Below, piece after piece: positions 16,510 to 24,187 of a stretch of DNA of 54,273 nucleotides. Every line of letters starts with the position of its first letter. Position 1 is the stretch's first letter. Location of the stretch: positions 1 through 54,273 of the forward strand of contig JAFUCC010000169.1 of NCBI GenBank assembly GCA_017459925.1, written 5' to 3'. The stretch comes from Eggerthellaceae bacterium. GTDB taxonomy: Bacteria > Actinomycetota > Coriobacteriia > Coriobacteriales > Eggerthellaceae. A program made the position numbers and the translations under genes. The notes beneath the pieces were generated by a model. The model had not been told where the DNA came from and ran no database searches. It saw nothing but the letters and a program-made list of their open reading frames with translations.

Positions 16510-18054
16510 GTGAGCGAAGAAGAAGTCAAGCCCAACGAGCCCGTGGCTGAAGATATCGACGCAGAGGAAGACGACGAGCTAGAGGAAGACGAGCCCGGCA
16601 AACGCCGCGTGTGGTCGAACCTTTCGTATGCCGCCCGAGTCACCATCTCGTTTTCGCTGATCGCCGCGATGACGGCGCTCGTCGCCATCGGCGTGGTGTC
16701 TTTGGTGTGGGAGCAGCATTTCCACGAGTACACGCAAGAGAACATGCATGCCGTCGCAGAGACCACTGCAGGTCAAATTGCCGAATTGTACGAGCAGGAA
16801 GGCGCGTTCAACGACGAGGTCCTGCAGCCGGCCGAAAACACGGTGGCAATCACGCACGGCGTTGGCGTGCAGGTGATCGACGCCGAGAGCAACACGCTGT
16901 TCGATTCGTCCACGCAGGCCGGCGGCGTTGACGGCATCGTAACGCCTTCGATTGCCCCGCAGCAGGGGCAATCGAACATGGCCCATGCGCCCATCGTCGT
17001 GGATGATCAGGCAGTTGGCTCGGTTCGCGTGTGGGTGTACGGCTCGGACCAGCTGCTGCGCGCCACCGACCAGGAATTCCGGGACAAATCGTATCAGGCC
17101 ATGATTCTCGCCGCCGCCGTCGCGATCATCCTGGCTTCGGTGTTCGGCTACTTCTTCGCGCGCAGCCTCGTGCGCCCGATTCAGCGGATGACGGACACGG
17201 CGGTCGCCATAAAAGAAGGCGACCTCACCGCGCGTACCGACCTGCAAGGCGAAGACGAGATCTCGCAACTTGGCCAGACGTTCGACGCCATGGCGGACGC
17301 TATGGAACGCGACCGCAAGCTCGAACGGCGCCTGACCACCGACGTCGCCCACGAATTGCGCACGCCGCTCATGGCCATTCAGGCGACGGTCGAGGCTATG
17401 GTCGACGGCGTGCTGCCCGTCGACGAGCAGCGCCTCATGACGGTCGATTCCGAGGTCATGCGCCTGTCGCGCCTGGTCGACCAGCTGTTGAAGCTCTCGC
17501 GTTTGGAAAACCGCTCGAACCCGACCAAGCAGGAAATCGTCGATGTGGGCGAAGTCGTCGCGGGCATCATCGCCACCCACGAGGCCTACGTGCGCGAGTC
17601 GGGTCTTACGCTTAAGTACCGAGCAGACGCGAACGTGCTGGTCATGGGCGACCCCGACCTCATTCGCCAAGCTACGGCCAACCTCATTTCCAACGCCGTT
17701 CGCTACACCGACGAGGGCGGGCACATCACCGTGCGCGTGCGCCGCGGCGAGTCGATGGCTTCCATCGCGGTGCAGGATACGGGCATCGGATTGACGCCCG
17801 AAGAGGCTCGCATGGTGTTCCAGCGCTTCTGGCGTGCGAACGACAGCCGCGACCGCGAAAGCGGCGGCTTGGGCGTTGGCCTGACCGTGGTGAAGGAAAT
17901 CGTCGAGCGCCACAACGGCTGGGTGCAGGTGGAAGGCCGCAAAGGCGAAGGCGCCTGCTTCACCATTCACATCCCGCTGTACGATCGCGAGCGCGAGCAG
18001 CGTCGCCGGGGCAATCGCTCAGTCACCGGCCGCATCCCCAAGATTTCCCGCTAG
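16510..18054 (+). CDS. Membrane sensor histidine kinase
   Basis: 514 residues, GTG start with GGGAGGG upstream. An acidic N-terminal tail, membrane segment 1 (~42-66), an extracellular sensor (~67-195), membrane segment 2 (~196-216), HAMP, HisKA with phospho-acceptor H281 in DVAHELRTPL, and HATPase_c (N box NLISNAVRYT, G boxes DTGIGL and GGLGVGL). It phosphorylates the regulator encoded just upstream. The TAG stop lies inside the left arm of a long imperfect palindrome that continues past the gene. Confidence 0.93.
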   Translation: MSEEEVKPNEPVAEDIDAEEDDELEEDEPGKRRVWSNLSYAARVTISFSLIAAMTALVAIGVVSLVWEQHFHEYTQENMHAVAETTAGQIAELYEQEGAFNDEVLQPAENTVAITHGVGVQVIDAESNTLFDSSTQAGGVDGIVTPSIAPQQGQSNMAHAPIVVDDQAVGSVRVWVYGSDQLLRATDQEFRDKSYQAMILAAAVAIILASVFGYFFARSLVRPIQRMTDTAVAIKEGDLTARTDLQGEDEISQLGQTFDAMADAMERDRKLERRLTTDVAHELRTPLMAIQATVEAMVDGVLPVDEQRLMTVDSEVMRLSRLVDQLLKLSRLENRSNPTKQEIVDVGEVVAGIIATHEAYVRESGLTLKYRADANVLVMGDPDLIRQATANLISNAVRYTDEGGHITVRVRRGESMASIAVQDTGIGLTPEEARMVFQRFWRANDSRDRESGGLGVGLTVVKEIVERHNGWVQVEGRKGEGACFTIHIPLYDREREQRRRGNRSVTGRIPKISR

Positions 18055-18254
18055 CCTTCAGCGGCTTTCGAAGCGGTAGACGAGTTTCGGGCTCTAGCTG
18101 AGGCTAACCGCTCGTCGCTTCAGCGCGGCATGCCTGCGAACTCGCCGCTTCGCGGCTCAAACAACGCAGGCATAACCGCCGCGCTTCCGTTCCTCGCAGC
18201 CTCAGAATCGCCCTCTACTCGTCTACCGCTTCGAAAGCCGCTGAAGGCTAGCGG
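18048..18254. repeat. 207-nt imperfect long hairpin at the kinase 3' end
   Basis: Arms of about 37 bases, 18048-18084 (CCCGCTAGCCTTCAGCGGCT...) and 18218-18254, are inverted copies. Weaker pairing continues inside: AGCTGAGGCT with AGCCTCAG, and GCATGCCTGCG with CGCAGGCAT. The left arm holds the last codon and TAG of the kinase. It may act as a terminator, a processed RNA or a mobile miniature element; I cannot choose between these. Confidence 0.8.
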
Positions 18255-18302
18255 GAACGGTTGGTTTGTCGTGAAGTTGGCGCGATAAGGGGCACTTGCA
18301 GC

Positions 18303-18308
18303 TACAAT
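18303..18308 (+). promoter_or_regulatory. -10-like box (TACAAT) for purC
   Basis: TACAAT lies 36 bases before the purC ATG. TTGGCG at 18277-18282 is 20 bases upstream, too far for a normal -35. Confidence 0.35.
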
Positions 18309-18344
18309 AGTCGGGTTCGGCGTTTTCGACTGAAAGGCTGCAAG

Positions 18345-19211
18345 ATGGCTGGTATCGACATCAGGCCCGATGCGCAAGGCAAAGTGCGCGATTTGTACGA
18401 CTTGGGCGACAAGCTGCTGCTCGTCGCGACCGACCGCATTTCGGCGTTCGACTACATCCTAGAAGACGAGATTCCCCACAAGGGCGAAGTGCTCACGCGC
18501 ATTTCGTGCTTCTGGTTCGAGCTGCTCGACGGCGTGGTCGAAAACCATCTGGTCTCGACCGATGTCGCCGATTTGCCCGAACAGTTCAAGCCCTATGCCG
18601 ATTACCTGAACGGCCGGTTCATGCTCGTGCGCAAGGCGGAGATGTTCCCGGTCGAGTGCATCGTGCGCGGTTACCTCGCAGGCAGCGGCCTGAAGGAGTA
18701 TCAGCGCGAAGGCACCGTGTGCGGCATTCAACTGCCGGAGGGCCTCGTGAATTCCTCGAAGCTCCCCGAGCCCATTTTCACGCCGTCGACGAAGGCTGAA
18801 ATCGGCGATCACGACGAGAACATCAGCTTCGAACGTTGCGCCGAGCTGCTCGGCGAAGAGGACGCCGCCGCGCTGCGCGACCTGTCCTTGAAGGTGTACA
18901 CGACGGCGCGCGACCATGCTGCCGACCGCGGCATCATCATTGCCGATACGAAGTTCGAGTTTGGTCGTCTGAACGGTCAGATCATCTTGGCTGACGAAGT
19001 ACTGACGCCCGATTCGTCGCGCTTCTGGCCCGGCGATGAATACGAGCCCGGTCGCGATCAGGCCAGTTTCGACAAGCAGTTCGTGCGCGATTGGCTCACC
19101 GCCAATTGGGACAAGACCGGCAATCCGCCGCGCCTTCCGCAAGATGTCATCGATCGCACGAGTGAGAAGTACATCCAGGCGTACGAGAAGATTACCGGGA
19201 GAGCATTCTAA
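18345..19211 (+). CDS. purC: Phosphoribosylaminoimidazole-succinocarboxamide synthase (SAICAR synthetase)
   Basis: 288 residues. Characteristic segments: GKVRDLYDLGD near the start, the substrate loop TDRISAFD, the family signature VECIVRGYLAGSGLKEY, and DTKFEFGR with DEVLTPDSSRFWP. The enzyme couples CAIR and aspartate with ATP to give SAICAR in purine synthesis. The ATG at 18345 begins the conserved region. The stop is directly followed by the ATG of the next gene, showing translational coupling. A PurF-like gene lies 3.4 kb away on the other strand. Confidence 0.96.
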   Translation: MAGIDIRPDAQGKVRDLYDLGDKLLLVATDRISAFDYILEDEIPHKGEVLTRISCFWFELLDGVVENHLVSTDVADLPEQFKPYADYLNGRFMLVRKAEMFPVECIVRGYLAGSGLKEYQREGTVCGIQLPEGLVNSSKLPEPIFTPSTKAEIGDHDENISFERCAELLGEEDAAALRDLSLKVYTTARDHAADRGIIIADTKFEFGRLNGQIILADEVLTPDSSRFWPGDEYEPGRDQASFDKQFVRDWLTANWDKTGNPPRLPQDVIDRTSEKYIQAYEKITGRAF

Positions 19212-19859
19212 ATGAGCCAGCGTAACCCCATGAACGAGCGGTACAACGACGAGAACCGCAAAGGCAAGACGCGCAAGTCGGCTGCTTCGGCGAAGCCGTC
19301 TTCCGCGCGTGCGGCAACGGTGCGCACGCCGGGGCCCAAAACCGCGAAGCAGAAGAAGCAAGAGGCGCGCGAACGCGAGCGCAAGCAAGAGCAGAAATAC
19401 ACGGTGCAAGTCCCCGACAACAAGCGCATCGAGGACCTTCCCGAGTACAAGAAGCTGCGCCGTTATTGGTGGGCATGCCTCATCGGCGCCATCGTGCTCA
19501 TCGCGCTTTCGTTCGTCGTGTCGCGCGGCGAGGAGTTCAACTTCCTGTACGTCTACTTCCTTGTTGGCGGTTACGTGCTGGTCATCGCCGCGTTTTACAT
19601 CGACCTGGGCAAAATTCGCAAGTTGCGTAGGAAGTACGAGCAAGAGGTGCTGAAGGGCAAGTCGAAGGCAGCCCGCGCCCAGCAGAAGGCAGCGCGCGCC
19701 GAAGCCCGCGCCCAGCAGAAAGAAGCCGAGGAGAAGTTCGAGGCCGCCAAGGCCGAGGAGGAAGCCAAGAAAGAAGCCGGTTTCCTGGGGCGCTTCCGCA
19801 AAAAGAAGGCCGAGGAGGCTCCCGCGGAAGAAGCCGAAGAGGCTCCCGAGGGCAAGTAA
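19212..19859 (+). CDS. Two-helix membrane protein with long charged tail
   Basis: 215 residues. A basic, disordered N-terminus (~1-60) leads to a pair of membrane segments (~80-100 and ~108-128). A Lys/Glu/Ala-rich, likely coiled-coil C-terminus (~135-215) contains KAARAQQKAARAEARAQQK and ends in acidic repeats (EEAP). The ATG touches the purC stop (TAAATG). No family recognised with confidence; it resembles small conserved actinobacterial membrane proteins. The preQ1-type leader of the next gene starts 27 bases after its stop. Confidence 0.8.
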   Translation: MSQRNPMNERYNDENRKGKTRKSAASAKPSSARAATVRTPGPKTAKQKKQEARERERKQEQKYTVQVPDNKRIEDLPEYKKLRRYWWACLIGAIVLIALSFVVSRGEEFNFLYVYFLVGGYVLVIAAFYIDLGKIRKLRRKYEQEVLKGKSKAARAQQKAARAEARAQQKEAEEKFEAAKAEEEAKKEAGFLGRFRKKKAEEAPAEEAEEAPEGK

Positions 19860-19886
19860 CCGACCGGTCCCTGGCCGTTTCCAGGG

Positions 19887-19923
19887 GGTTGTTCGCAACA
19901 TCCAACCTTAAAAACACTAAGGA
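19887..19923 (+). promoter_or_regulatory. preQ1-I riboswitch (candidate) covering the ribosome site
   Basis: GGTTG (19887-19891) pairs with CAACC (19903-19907), enclosing TTCGCAACATC. An A-rich tail TTAAAAACACTAAGGA (19908-19923) follows. This is the preQ1-I plan: one hairpin, a loop with a conserved C, and an A-rich strand whose final GG pairs back to the loop. The AAGGA is the ribosome site for the ATG at 19931, so ligand binding would hide it. The gene downstream is a predicted queuosine-precursor transporter, which fits. Confidence 0.75.
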
Positions 19924-19930
19924 CATCGCA

Positions 19931-20623
19931 ATGAAGAAAACGAATACGAATCTCATGCTGTGCGCCATGGTCTTCGCCGTGGCGCTCGTCATTTCAAACG
20001 TCATCACGGCGAAGACCGTGCAAACCGGCATTCCACTGTTCGGCAGCACGATTCTCGTGCCGAGCGCGGTCATCTGCTATTGCGTCACGTTCCTCATGAC
20101 CGACGTCATCGGCGAGATTTGGGGAAAGAAAGAAGCCAAGACCGTGGTGCTCGGCGGCTTCGCTTGCCAGATTCTGGCGACATGCCTCATCCTCATCGGC
20201 CAAGCGCTGCCGGCAGCCGATGCGAGCATGCAGGCGTCGTACGACATGCTGCTCGGTCAGAACGCCGTCTTCGTGCTAGCCAGCATGGCGGGCTATCTGC
20301 TGTCGCAGTCTTGGGACGTGTTCGTGTTCCACAAGATTCGCAACCGGGTGCTGGCGAACGGCGGCACCACGCGTAGCCGCTGGGTTTGGAACAATGCATC
20401 GACTATGACGTCACAGCTCATCGACACGGTCGTGTTCATCGGCATTGCGTTCGGCATCGGTTTCGGGTGGCTGTTCGACCCCGCGATGGTCGGCACGCTC
20501 GGCGGCATGATGGTGGGGCAGTACCTCTGCAAGTTCGTGCTCGCCGCCATCGACACGCCCATCTTCTACTTCCTGACGCGCAATGCAGAAGGTCGCAATG
20601 ACGCTGCTTTAGCCGGCCGATGA
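19931..20623 (+). CDS. Queuosine precursor transporter (YhhQ/VUT family)
   Basis: About 230 residues with six likely membrane segments. YhhQ/VUT marks seen: LVISNVITAKTV in the first helix, FLMTDVIGEIWGKKEA, and the polar stretch ASMAGYLLSQSWDVFVFHKIR. Family members import preQ0/preQ1 (known for E. coli YhhQ). The ATG at 19931 has AAGGA seven bases upstream, inside a preQ1-I-like riboswitch. With queF at 12719 the cell appears both to import and to reduce precursors. Confidence 0.92.
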   Translation: MKKTNTNLMLCAMVFAVALVISNVITAKTVQTGIPLFGSTILVPSAVICYCVTFLMTDVIGEIWGKKEAKTVVLGGFACQILATCLILIGQALPAADASMQASYDMLLGQNAVFVLASMAGYLLSQSWDVFVFHKIRNRVLANGGTTRSRWVWNNASTMTSQLIDTVVFIGIAFGIGFGWLFDPAMVGTLGGMMVGQYLCKFVLAAIDTPIFYFLTRNAEGRNDAALAGR

Positions 20624-20629
20624 AATTGC

Positions 20630-20720
20630 GTGAGGCGGTTGAACATTACCCCAGGGGTGATGTTCAAATTGGAAGAGCGAATTTGAACATCACCCCTGGG
20701 GTAATGTTCAACCGCCTCAC
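20630..20720. repeat. Family-1 palindromic repeat, locus 5
   Basis: Perfect 41-bp arms (20630-20670 and 20680-20720) with a 9-base loop GGAAGAGCG. The outermost 9 bases, GTGAGGCGG and CCGCCTCAC, are not part of the repeat core yet are also perfectly inverted. It follows the transporter gene. Confidence 0.95.
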
Positions 20721-20752
20721 ACCCCATCGCCTGGTAAAGGGCTGCGTGTAAA

Positions 20753-20828
20753 CAGAGCCCCCGGGTTTATCCCATTTGCGAGCGCGATTAGGGTGTGAAG
20801 TGCAAATGGGACAAGCCCGGAGGCTCTG
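20753..20828. repeat. Long hairpin in a 440-base gene-poor stretch
   Basis: 27-base arms (20753-20779 CAGAGCCCCCGGGTTTATCC... and 20802-20828) match at 24 of 27 positions; all three differences are transitions. The loop is 22 bases. It lies beyond the 3' end of the minus-strand winged-helix gene and could be its terminator or part of a structured RNA. It matches no RNA class I can name. Confidence 0.6.
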
Positions 20829-20853
20829 GGAAGCGTAAGCGACGGGTGCTGCG

Positions 20854-21039
20854 TTAAGCGCGTGTGTTCCCGCCGCGTACCGATGGTCGGGCATTAAGCG
20901 GCTGACCCGACCGGAAAGAGCTGCCAAGCGGTGCGCGCCTCAGGCTCATGAAACCGCTTTCGTTGGTGAGGTAGGGGCAAAACGGCTCGGCTTGAAGGTT
21001 TCCCTTGCCGGCGAAAATCCGTTTTTGCGCGGAGAACAT
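20854..21039 (-). CDS. Possible 61-residue small protein
   Basis: The ATG at 21039 follows GGAAGAAGGA, a good ribosome site, and lies 24 bases after the stop of the winged-helix gene on the same strand. The product is polar and basic with no membrane segment or known motif, and is rich in Arg/Ser/Gly toward the end. Codon use is not strongly coding-like. Treat as a guess; it may be leader-like sequence before the hairpin at 20753-20828. Confidence 0.3.
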   Translation of the reverse strand: MFSAQKRIFAGKGNLQAEPFCPYLTNESGFMSLRRAPLGSSFRSGQPLNARPSVRGGNTRA

Positions 21040-21063
21040 CGTGTCCTTCTTCCTTATGCGTTC

Positions 21064-21375
21064 CTACCGTTCAGACGTGGTGTCGAGCGATTCAAGCTGT
21101 TCCACGCACGCAACGACTTGCTCTCCGAGCGGCGTAACGGTGTAACCGCTGCGCGCCCGGTACTTCTGCACGCACCCCGATGCAACGAGCGCCTGCATGA
21201 GGGGATTGAGCTTTCCCTTGCTGACGTGGAAAAGCCTTGCGATCTCCTCCTGGCTTTCGCGCACCCGTTTCCCGTTCAGGGTGTCTGCCTGCAGGTTTTC
21301 GAGCAGGCAAAGCAACCTATACGAGTCCGAGGTGAACAGGTTCACCAGACCCCGTTGTGCGTTTAAGTGGTCCAT
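21064..21375 (-). CDS. Small winged-helix transcriptional regulator
   Basis: 103 residues. Helix-turn-helix segment SQEEIARLFHVSKGKLNPLMQALVA at ~40-64, followed by a wing-like GCVQKYRARSGYTVTPLGEQ. It resembles MarR-like or RepL-like winged-helix proteins. No ligand domain. The ATG at 21375 has no ribosome site, and a good promoter ends ten bases before it, so the mRNA is probably leaderless. Upstream DNA is unusually AT-rich for this genome. Role unknown. Confidence 0.7.
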   Translation of the reverse strand: MDHLNAQRGLVNLFTSDSYRLLCLLENLQADTLNGKRVRESQEEIARLFHVSKGKLNPLMQALVASGCVQKYRARSGYTVTPLGEQVVACVEQLESLDTTSER

Positions 21376-21385
21376 TTGCCAAAAT

Positions 21386-21413
21386 AATATACTCTATTGA
21401 AATAGATTTGCAA
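21386..21413 (-). promoter_or_regulatory. Promoter for the winged-helix gene, near-leaderless
   Basis: Minus strand: TTGCAA (21413-21408), a 16-base spacer, TATATT (21391-21386), then ten bases to the ATG. The expected start site would leave an RNA leader of only a few bases. The spacer contains CTATTTCAATAG, a small dyad suited to autoregulation. Confidence 0.6.
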
Positions 21414-21716
21414 CCAAAAAGAGACCAAAAAATTAGACCAAAAGGCAAAATGCAACACTTTCGCATAACTGCCGATGTGGCTGAATTGTGTGTCCTGAAG
21501 AACCCGTGAAGAAAATATTGGAGATGTGAAGACTGCTGACCTGCGCTTTTGATTTCCTCGTGCTGATTGCGTGCGTGCCTTGTCGGGCGGCCATGTGCAA
21601 AGTGTCGAGTTGCGAGGAGGGGCTTGGGGCTTGCGTATGCTCATAGTGCCGATCGGACCGCTTAGCGGAACCAGAGCTGAACCGTACCATCCGATCGGAC
21701 TTGAGGAGATACGTTT
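21414..21716. other. AT-rich intergenic region with A-tracts and paired CCGATCGGA sites
   Basis: No gene found. ACCAAAA occurs at about 21413, 21424 and 21437, roughly one helical turn apart, just upstream of the winged-helix promoter. Near the other end CCGATCGGA occurs at 21649-21657 and 21691-21699, 42 bases apart (four turns), shortly before the secreted peptidase gene. These are plausible bent-DNA and operator signals. Confidence 0.45.
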
Positions 21717-22418
21717 ATGCGCACATGTACCAGAATCGCACTATGCTTTGCGTTCGCTTTGGCTCTCGTCCCAAGCGCCGCTTTCGCTGACGAAGGGGCA
21801 GGCGCCTCGTCGCTGAACCTGGTTGCGGCGACATTGCGAATTGAAGTGTCCAATCAGCAAGCGGCTGCTTCGGATGTTGCAGGGCAATGTCAAGAGGCCG
21901 TGTCCAAAAGCGTGCAAAGCGCCGGTGCGGCGATCGTCAGCGCGGCAGCTGAGCCGTTCGCAGAGAACAAGCTGCTCGCATATAACCCAGAGGATATTTC
22001 CGCCATCGGCAGCCAGGAGCAGTCCGGTCACACGATTTGCTGCCCGTCGTATGCTTGCGCTTACGCCGACGCGGTTCTCGATGGAACGGTTCACGACCAC
22101 GATTACTACGTATGTTCGAATTGCATGTGGACCGATTGGGGCGGCGGCAACTCGTCGTATCGAAGCGTCGGCAACGACGAGCAGCTTCTGCGCGAGGCAT
22201 ACGATCAAATCGCATCGGGAAAGCCCACGGTCATTCACGTTTCCTGGAGCGGCGGTGAGCATTGGATTGCGCTCATCGGCTACGAGAACGCGACCGACCC
22301 CGATCATCTGACGCTTTCGAACTTCATCGCGCTCGATCCGTGGGATGGCTCCCAATTGAATGCCGGCTCGAAGTACGCCCTGTACGGCGACGGTTGCGAG
22401 CACATCTCCGAACGATAG
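21717..22418 (+). CDS. Secreted papain-like (C39-type) cysteine peptidase
   Basis: 233 residues. Signal peptide with cleavage after AFA (~24). Ala/Ser-rich linker to ~85, then a domain with a candidate catalytic Cys in TICCPSYACAYA (~108-109), His in GEHWIALIGYE (His182) and Asp in ALDPWDG (~210). This order and spacing fit C39-like papain-fold peptidases. Two extra cysteines (CSNCMW) may form a disulfide. GAGGAG lies before the ATG. Substrate unknown; a single gene with no transporter next to it, so bacteriocin processing is unlikely. Confidence 0.75.
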   Translation: MRTCTRIALCFAFALALVPSAAFADEGAGASSLNLVAATLRIEVSNQQAAASDVAGQCQEAVSKSVQSAGAAIVSAAAEPFAENKLLAYNPEDISAIGSQEQSGHTICCPSYACAYADAVLDGTVHDHDYYVCSNCMWTDWGGGNSSYRSVGNDEQLLREAYDQIASGKPTVIHVSWSGGEHWIALIGYENATDPDHLTLSNFIALDPWDGSQLNAGSKYALYGDGCEHISER

Positions 22419-22459
22419 CCTATTGAAACGCCCCCCTGGAGGCTGGCGAGGCCGCCGGA

Positions 22460-22614
22460 TTGAACGTCACCCCAGGGAAGCCGGCAGTTGAACGTCACCC
22501 CAGGGATGATGTTCAATTTGAAGAAACACTCCTACGTAAAGGTAAGGTCTCAACAAATTGAACATCATCCCTGGGGTGACGTTCAACTGCCGGCTTCCCT
22601 GGGGTGACGTTCAA
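22460..22614. repeat. Family-1 palindromic repeat, locus 6 (two nested units)
   Basis: Perfect 61-bp arms (22460-22520 and 22554-22614) around a 33-base loop. Each arm contains two family-1 units in tandem (TTGAACGTCACCCCAGGGA twice), separated by AGCCGGCAG. The loop is the family loop in reverse orientation. It separates convergent genes. Confidence 0.97.
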
Positions 22615-22628
22615 CTAGGGGCGTGTGG

Positions 22629-24050
22629 CTATTCTTTCCCGTTCCAGCAGTAAGTGCAGATTTTCTCGCGGTCGATGCCGATGGCCTCGAGCATGCCGTC
22701 GAGCGATTGGTAGCTAAGGCTGTCGAAGCCGAGGTCCTCGCAAATCGTCTTCACCAGGCACTTGCCGCGCTCGGTCTTAGGATCGATGTACTCCTCGAGA
22801 TGGTCGGCGCCCTCGTCGCCTTCGAGCTTGTGCACGACGCGGCGAGCGATGAGGTCCATGACCGACTTGTTGCGCGAGAACGTGAGGTACTTGCATCCGT
22901 ACATGATGGGCGGACACGCCGAGCGCATGTGCACTTCCGCCGCGCCCGATTGGTACAAGAACTCGACCGTGTTCTGCAGCTGCGTGCCGCGAACGATGGA
23001 GTCGTCGACGAACAGCAGCTTCTTGCCTTCGATGAGTTCCGGCACGGGCACGAGCTTCATCGTAGCCACGCGGTTGCGCATTTCCTGGTTGGTCGGCATG
23101 AACGAGCGAGGCCACGTAGGCGTGTACTTGATGAACGGGCGGCCGAACGGCATGCCGGATTCCTGCGCGTAACCGACGGCGTGCGGGGTGCCGGAATCGG
23201 GAATGCCCGCCACGTAATCGACTTCGGGCATGACGCCGCGTTCACGCTCCTCGCGGGCCATGATGGCGCCATTGCGATAGCGCATGACCTCGACGTTTTC
23301 GCCTTCGTAATTCGAATTGGGGTATCCGTAGTACACCCACAGAAACGCGCAGATCTTCATGTCGTCGCCAGTGGGGGACAGCGTTTCGAAGCCGTCGGCG
23401 GTGACGCGCACGATTTCGCCCGGCCCAAGCTCGTAAGCATCTTCGTAACCAAGCTTGTGGTACGCGAACGACTCGAACGACACGCAGTAGCCGTCGTCAT
23501 CGCGGCCGATGAGAACCGGCAAACGGCCCATCTTGTCACGCGCGGCAATGATAGAGCCTTGCTCGTCCATGATGAGCAAGGTCAGCGACCCGTCGATGCG
23601 CTCTTGCGCAAACTTGATGCCCGATACGAAATCGGGCTCGTGGTTGATGAGCGCCGCGACGAGCTCGGTCGTGTTCACGTCGCCTGACGACATGGCGGAA
23701 AACTGCCGTCCCTCGTATTTAAGGTAGCGGTTGACGAGCTCTTCCTCGTTGTTGATGCAGCCAACGGTAGTCAGCGCGAACACGCCCAGATGCGAGCGCA
23801 TGAGCAACGGCTGGGGGTTGGTGTCGGATATGCAGCCGATGCCGGAGTTGCCGTGGAAGTCGGGCAGGTCGTCTTCGAACCGCGTGCGGAACGGCGTGTT
23901 TTCGATGGAATGGATCTGACGCTGGAAAGAGTCGCCGTCGTGGAAGATGAGGCCTGCTCGCTTTGTGCCGAGGTGGGAATGGTAGTCGACCCCGAAAAAG
24001 ACGTCGTATACCACATCGCGCTTCGAGACCGCGCCGTAGAAACCGCCCAT
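22629..24050 (-). CDS. purF: Amidophosphoribosyltransferase homologue with degenerate glutaminase domain
   Basis: 473 residues with the PurF layout. The phosphoribosyltransferase domain looks intact: PRPP motif LLFVDDSIVRGTQ (~360), and the FYFARPDS-equivalent VYYGYPNSN. Cysteines match the B. subtilis-type Fe-S ligands (KIC, YGCKY, CTYCW). The N-terminal class II glutaminase domain is not: the protein begins MGGFYG where PurF has MCGxxG, so the nucleophile Cys is absent. GHVRYPT is replaced by GCISDTN and the HNGN motif by TVGCIN. It may use free ammonia or have another role. GGAGGA precedes the ATG at 24050. The symbol marks homology only. Confidence 0.8.
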   Translation of the reverse strand: MGGFYGAVSKRDVVYDVFFGVDYHSHLGTKRAGLIFHDGDSFQRQIHSIENTPFRTRFEDDLPDFHGNSGIGCISDTNPQPLLMRSHLGVFALTTVGCINNEEELVNRYLKYEGRQFSAMSSGDVNTTELVAALINHEPDFVSGIKFAQERIDGSLTLLIMDEQGSIIAARDKMGRLPVLIGRDDDGYCVSFESFAYHKLGYEDAYELGPGEIVRVTADGFETLSPTGDDMKICAFLWVYYGYPNSNYEGENVEVMRYRNGAIMAREERERGVMPEVDYVAGIPDSGTPHAVGYAQESGMPFGRPFIKYTPTWPRSFMPTNQEMRNRVATMKLVPVPELIEGKKLLFVDDSIVRGTQLQNTVEFLYQSGAAEVHMRSACPPIMYGCKYLTFSRNKSVMDLIARRVVHKLEGDEGADHLEEYIDPKTERGKCLVKTICEDLGFDSLSYQSLDGMLEAIGIDREKICTYCWNGKE

Positions 24051-24083
24051 TGCTTCCTCCCCAAAACCGTTTGCAATGGGGAA

Positions 24084-24089
24084 AGTATA
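24084..24089 (-). promoter_or_regulatory. -10-like box (TATACT) for the PurF-like gene
   Basis: TATACT on the minus strand, 34 bases before the ATG at 24050. Confidence 0.35.
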
Positions 24090-24143
24090 CACGGCAAAAG
24101 GGCTGTTCCGAAGCGAAATTTACCGTGCGGAAATGCTGGTAGG

Positions 24144-24149
24144 TATAAT
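24144..24149 (+). promoter_or_regulatory. -10 box (TATAAT) for the lipoprotein gene
   Basis: A perfect TATAAT, 38 bases before the ATG at 24188; no clear -35. Confidence 0.4.
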
Positions 24150-24187
24150 GCGTTCAAGTGCGGTACGAACAGGGAAGGTGGTTCCCG

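Noticed and set aside
20753..21060. 6S RNA, tmRNA or SRP RNA
   Set aside because: None of their conserved segments (tmRNA tag frame and CCA end, SRP GGUGAAAC-type loop, 6S bubble layout) could be found.
22460..22614. CRISPR-like look of the repeats
   Set aside because: Units are nested mirror images, not direct repeats with spacers, and no cas gene is near.
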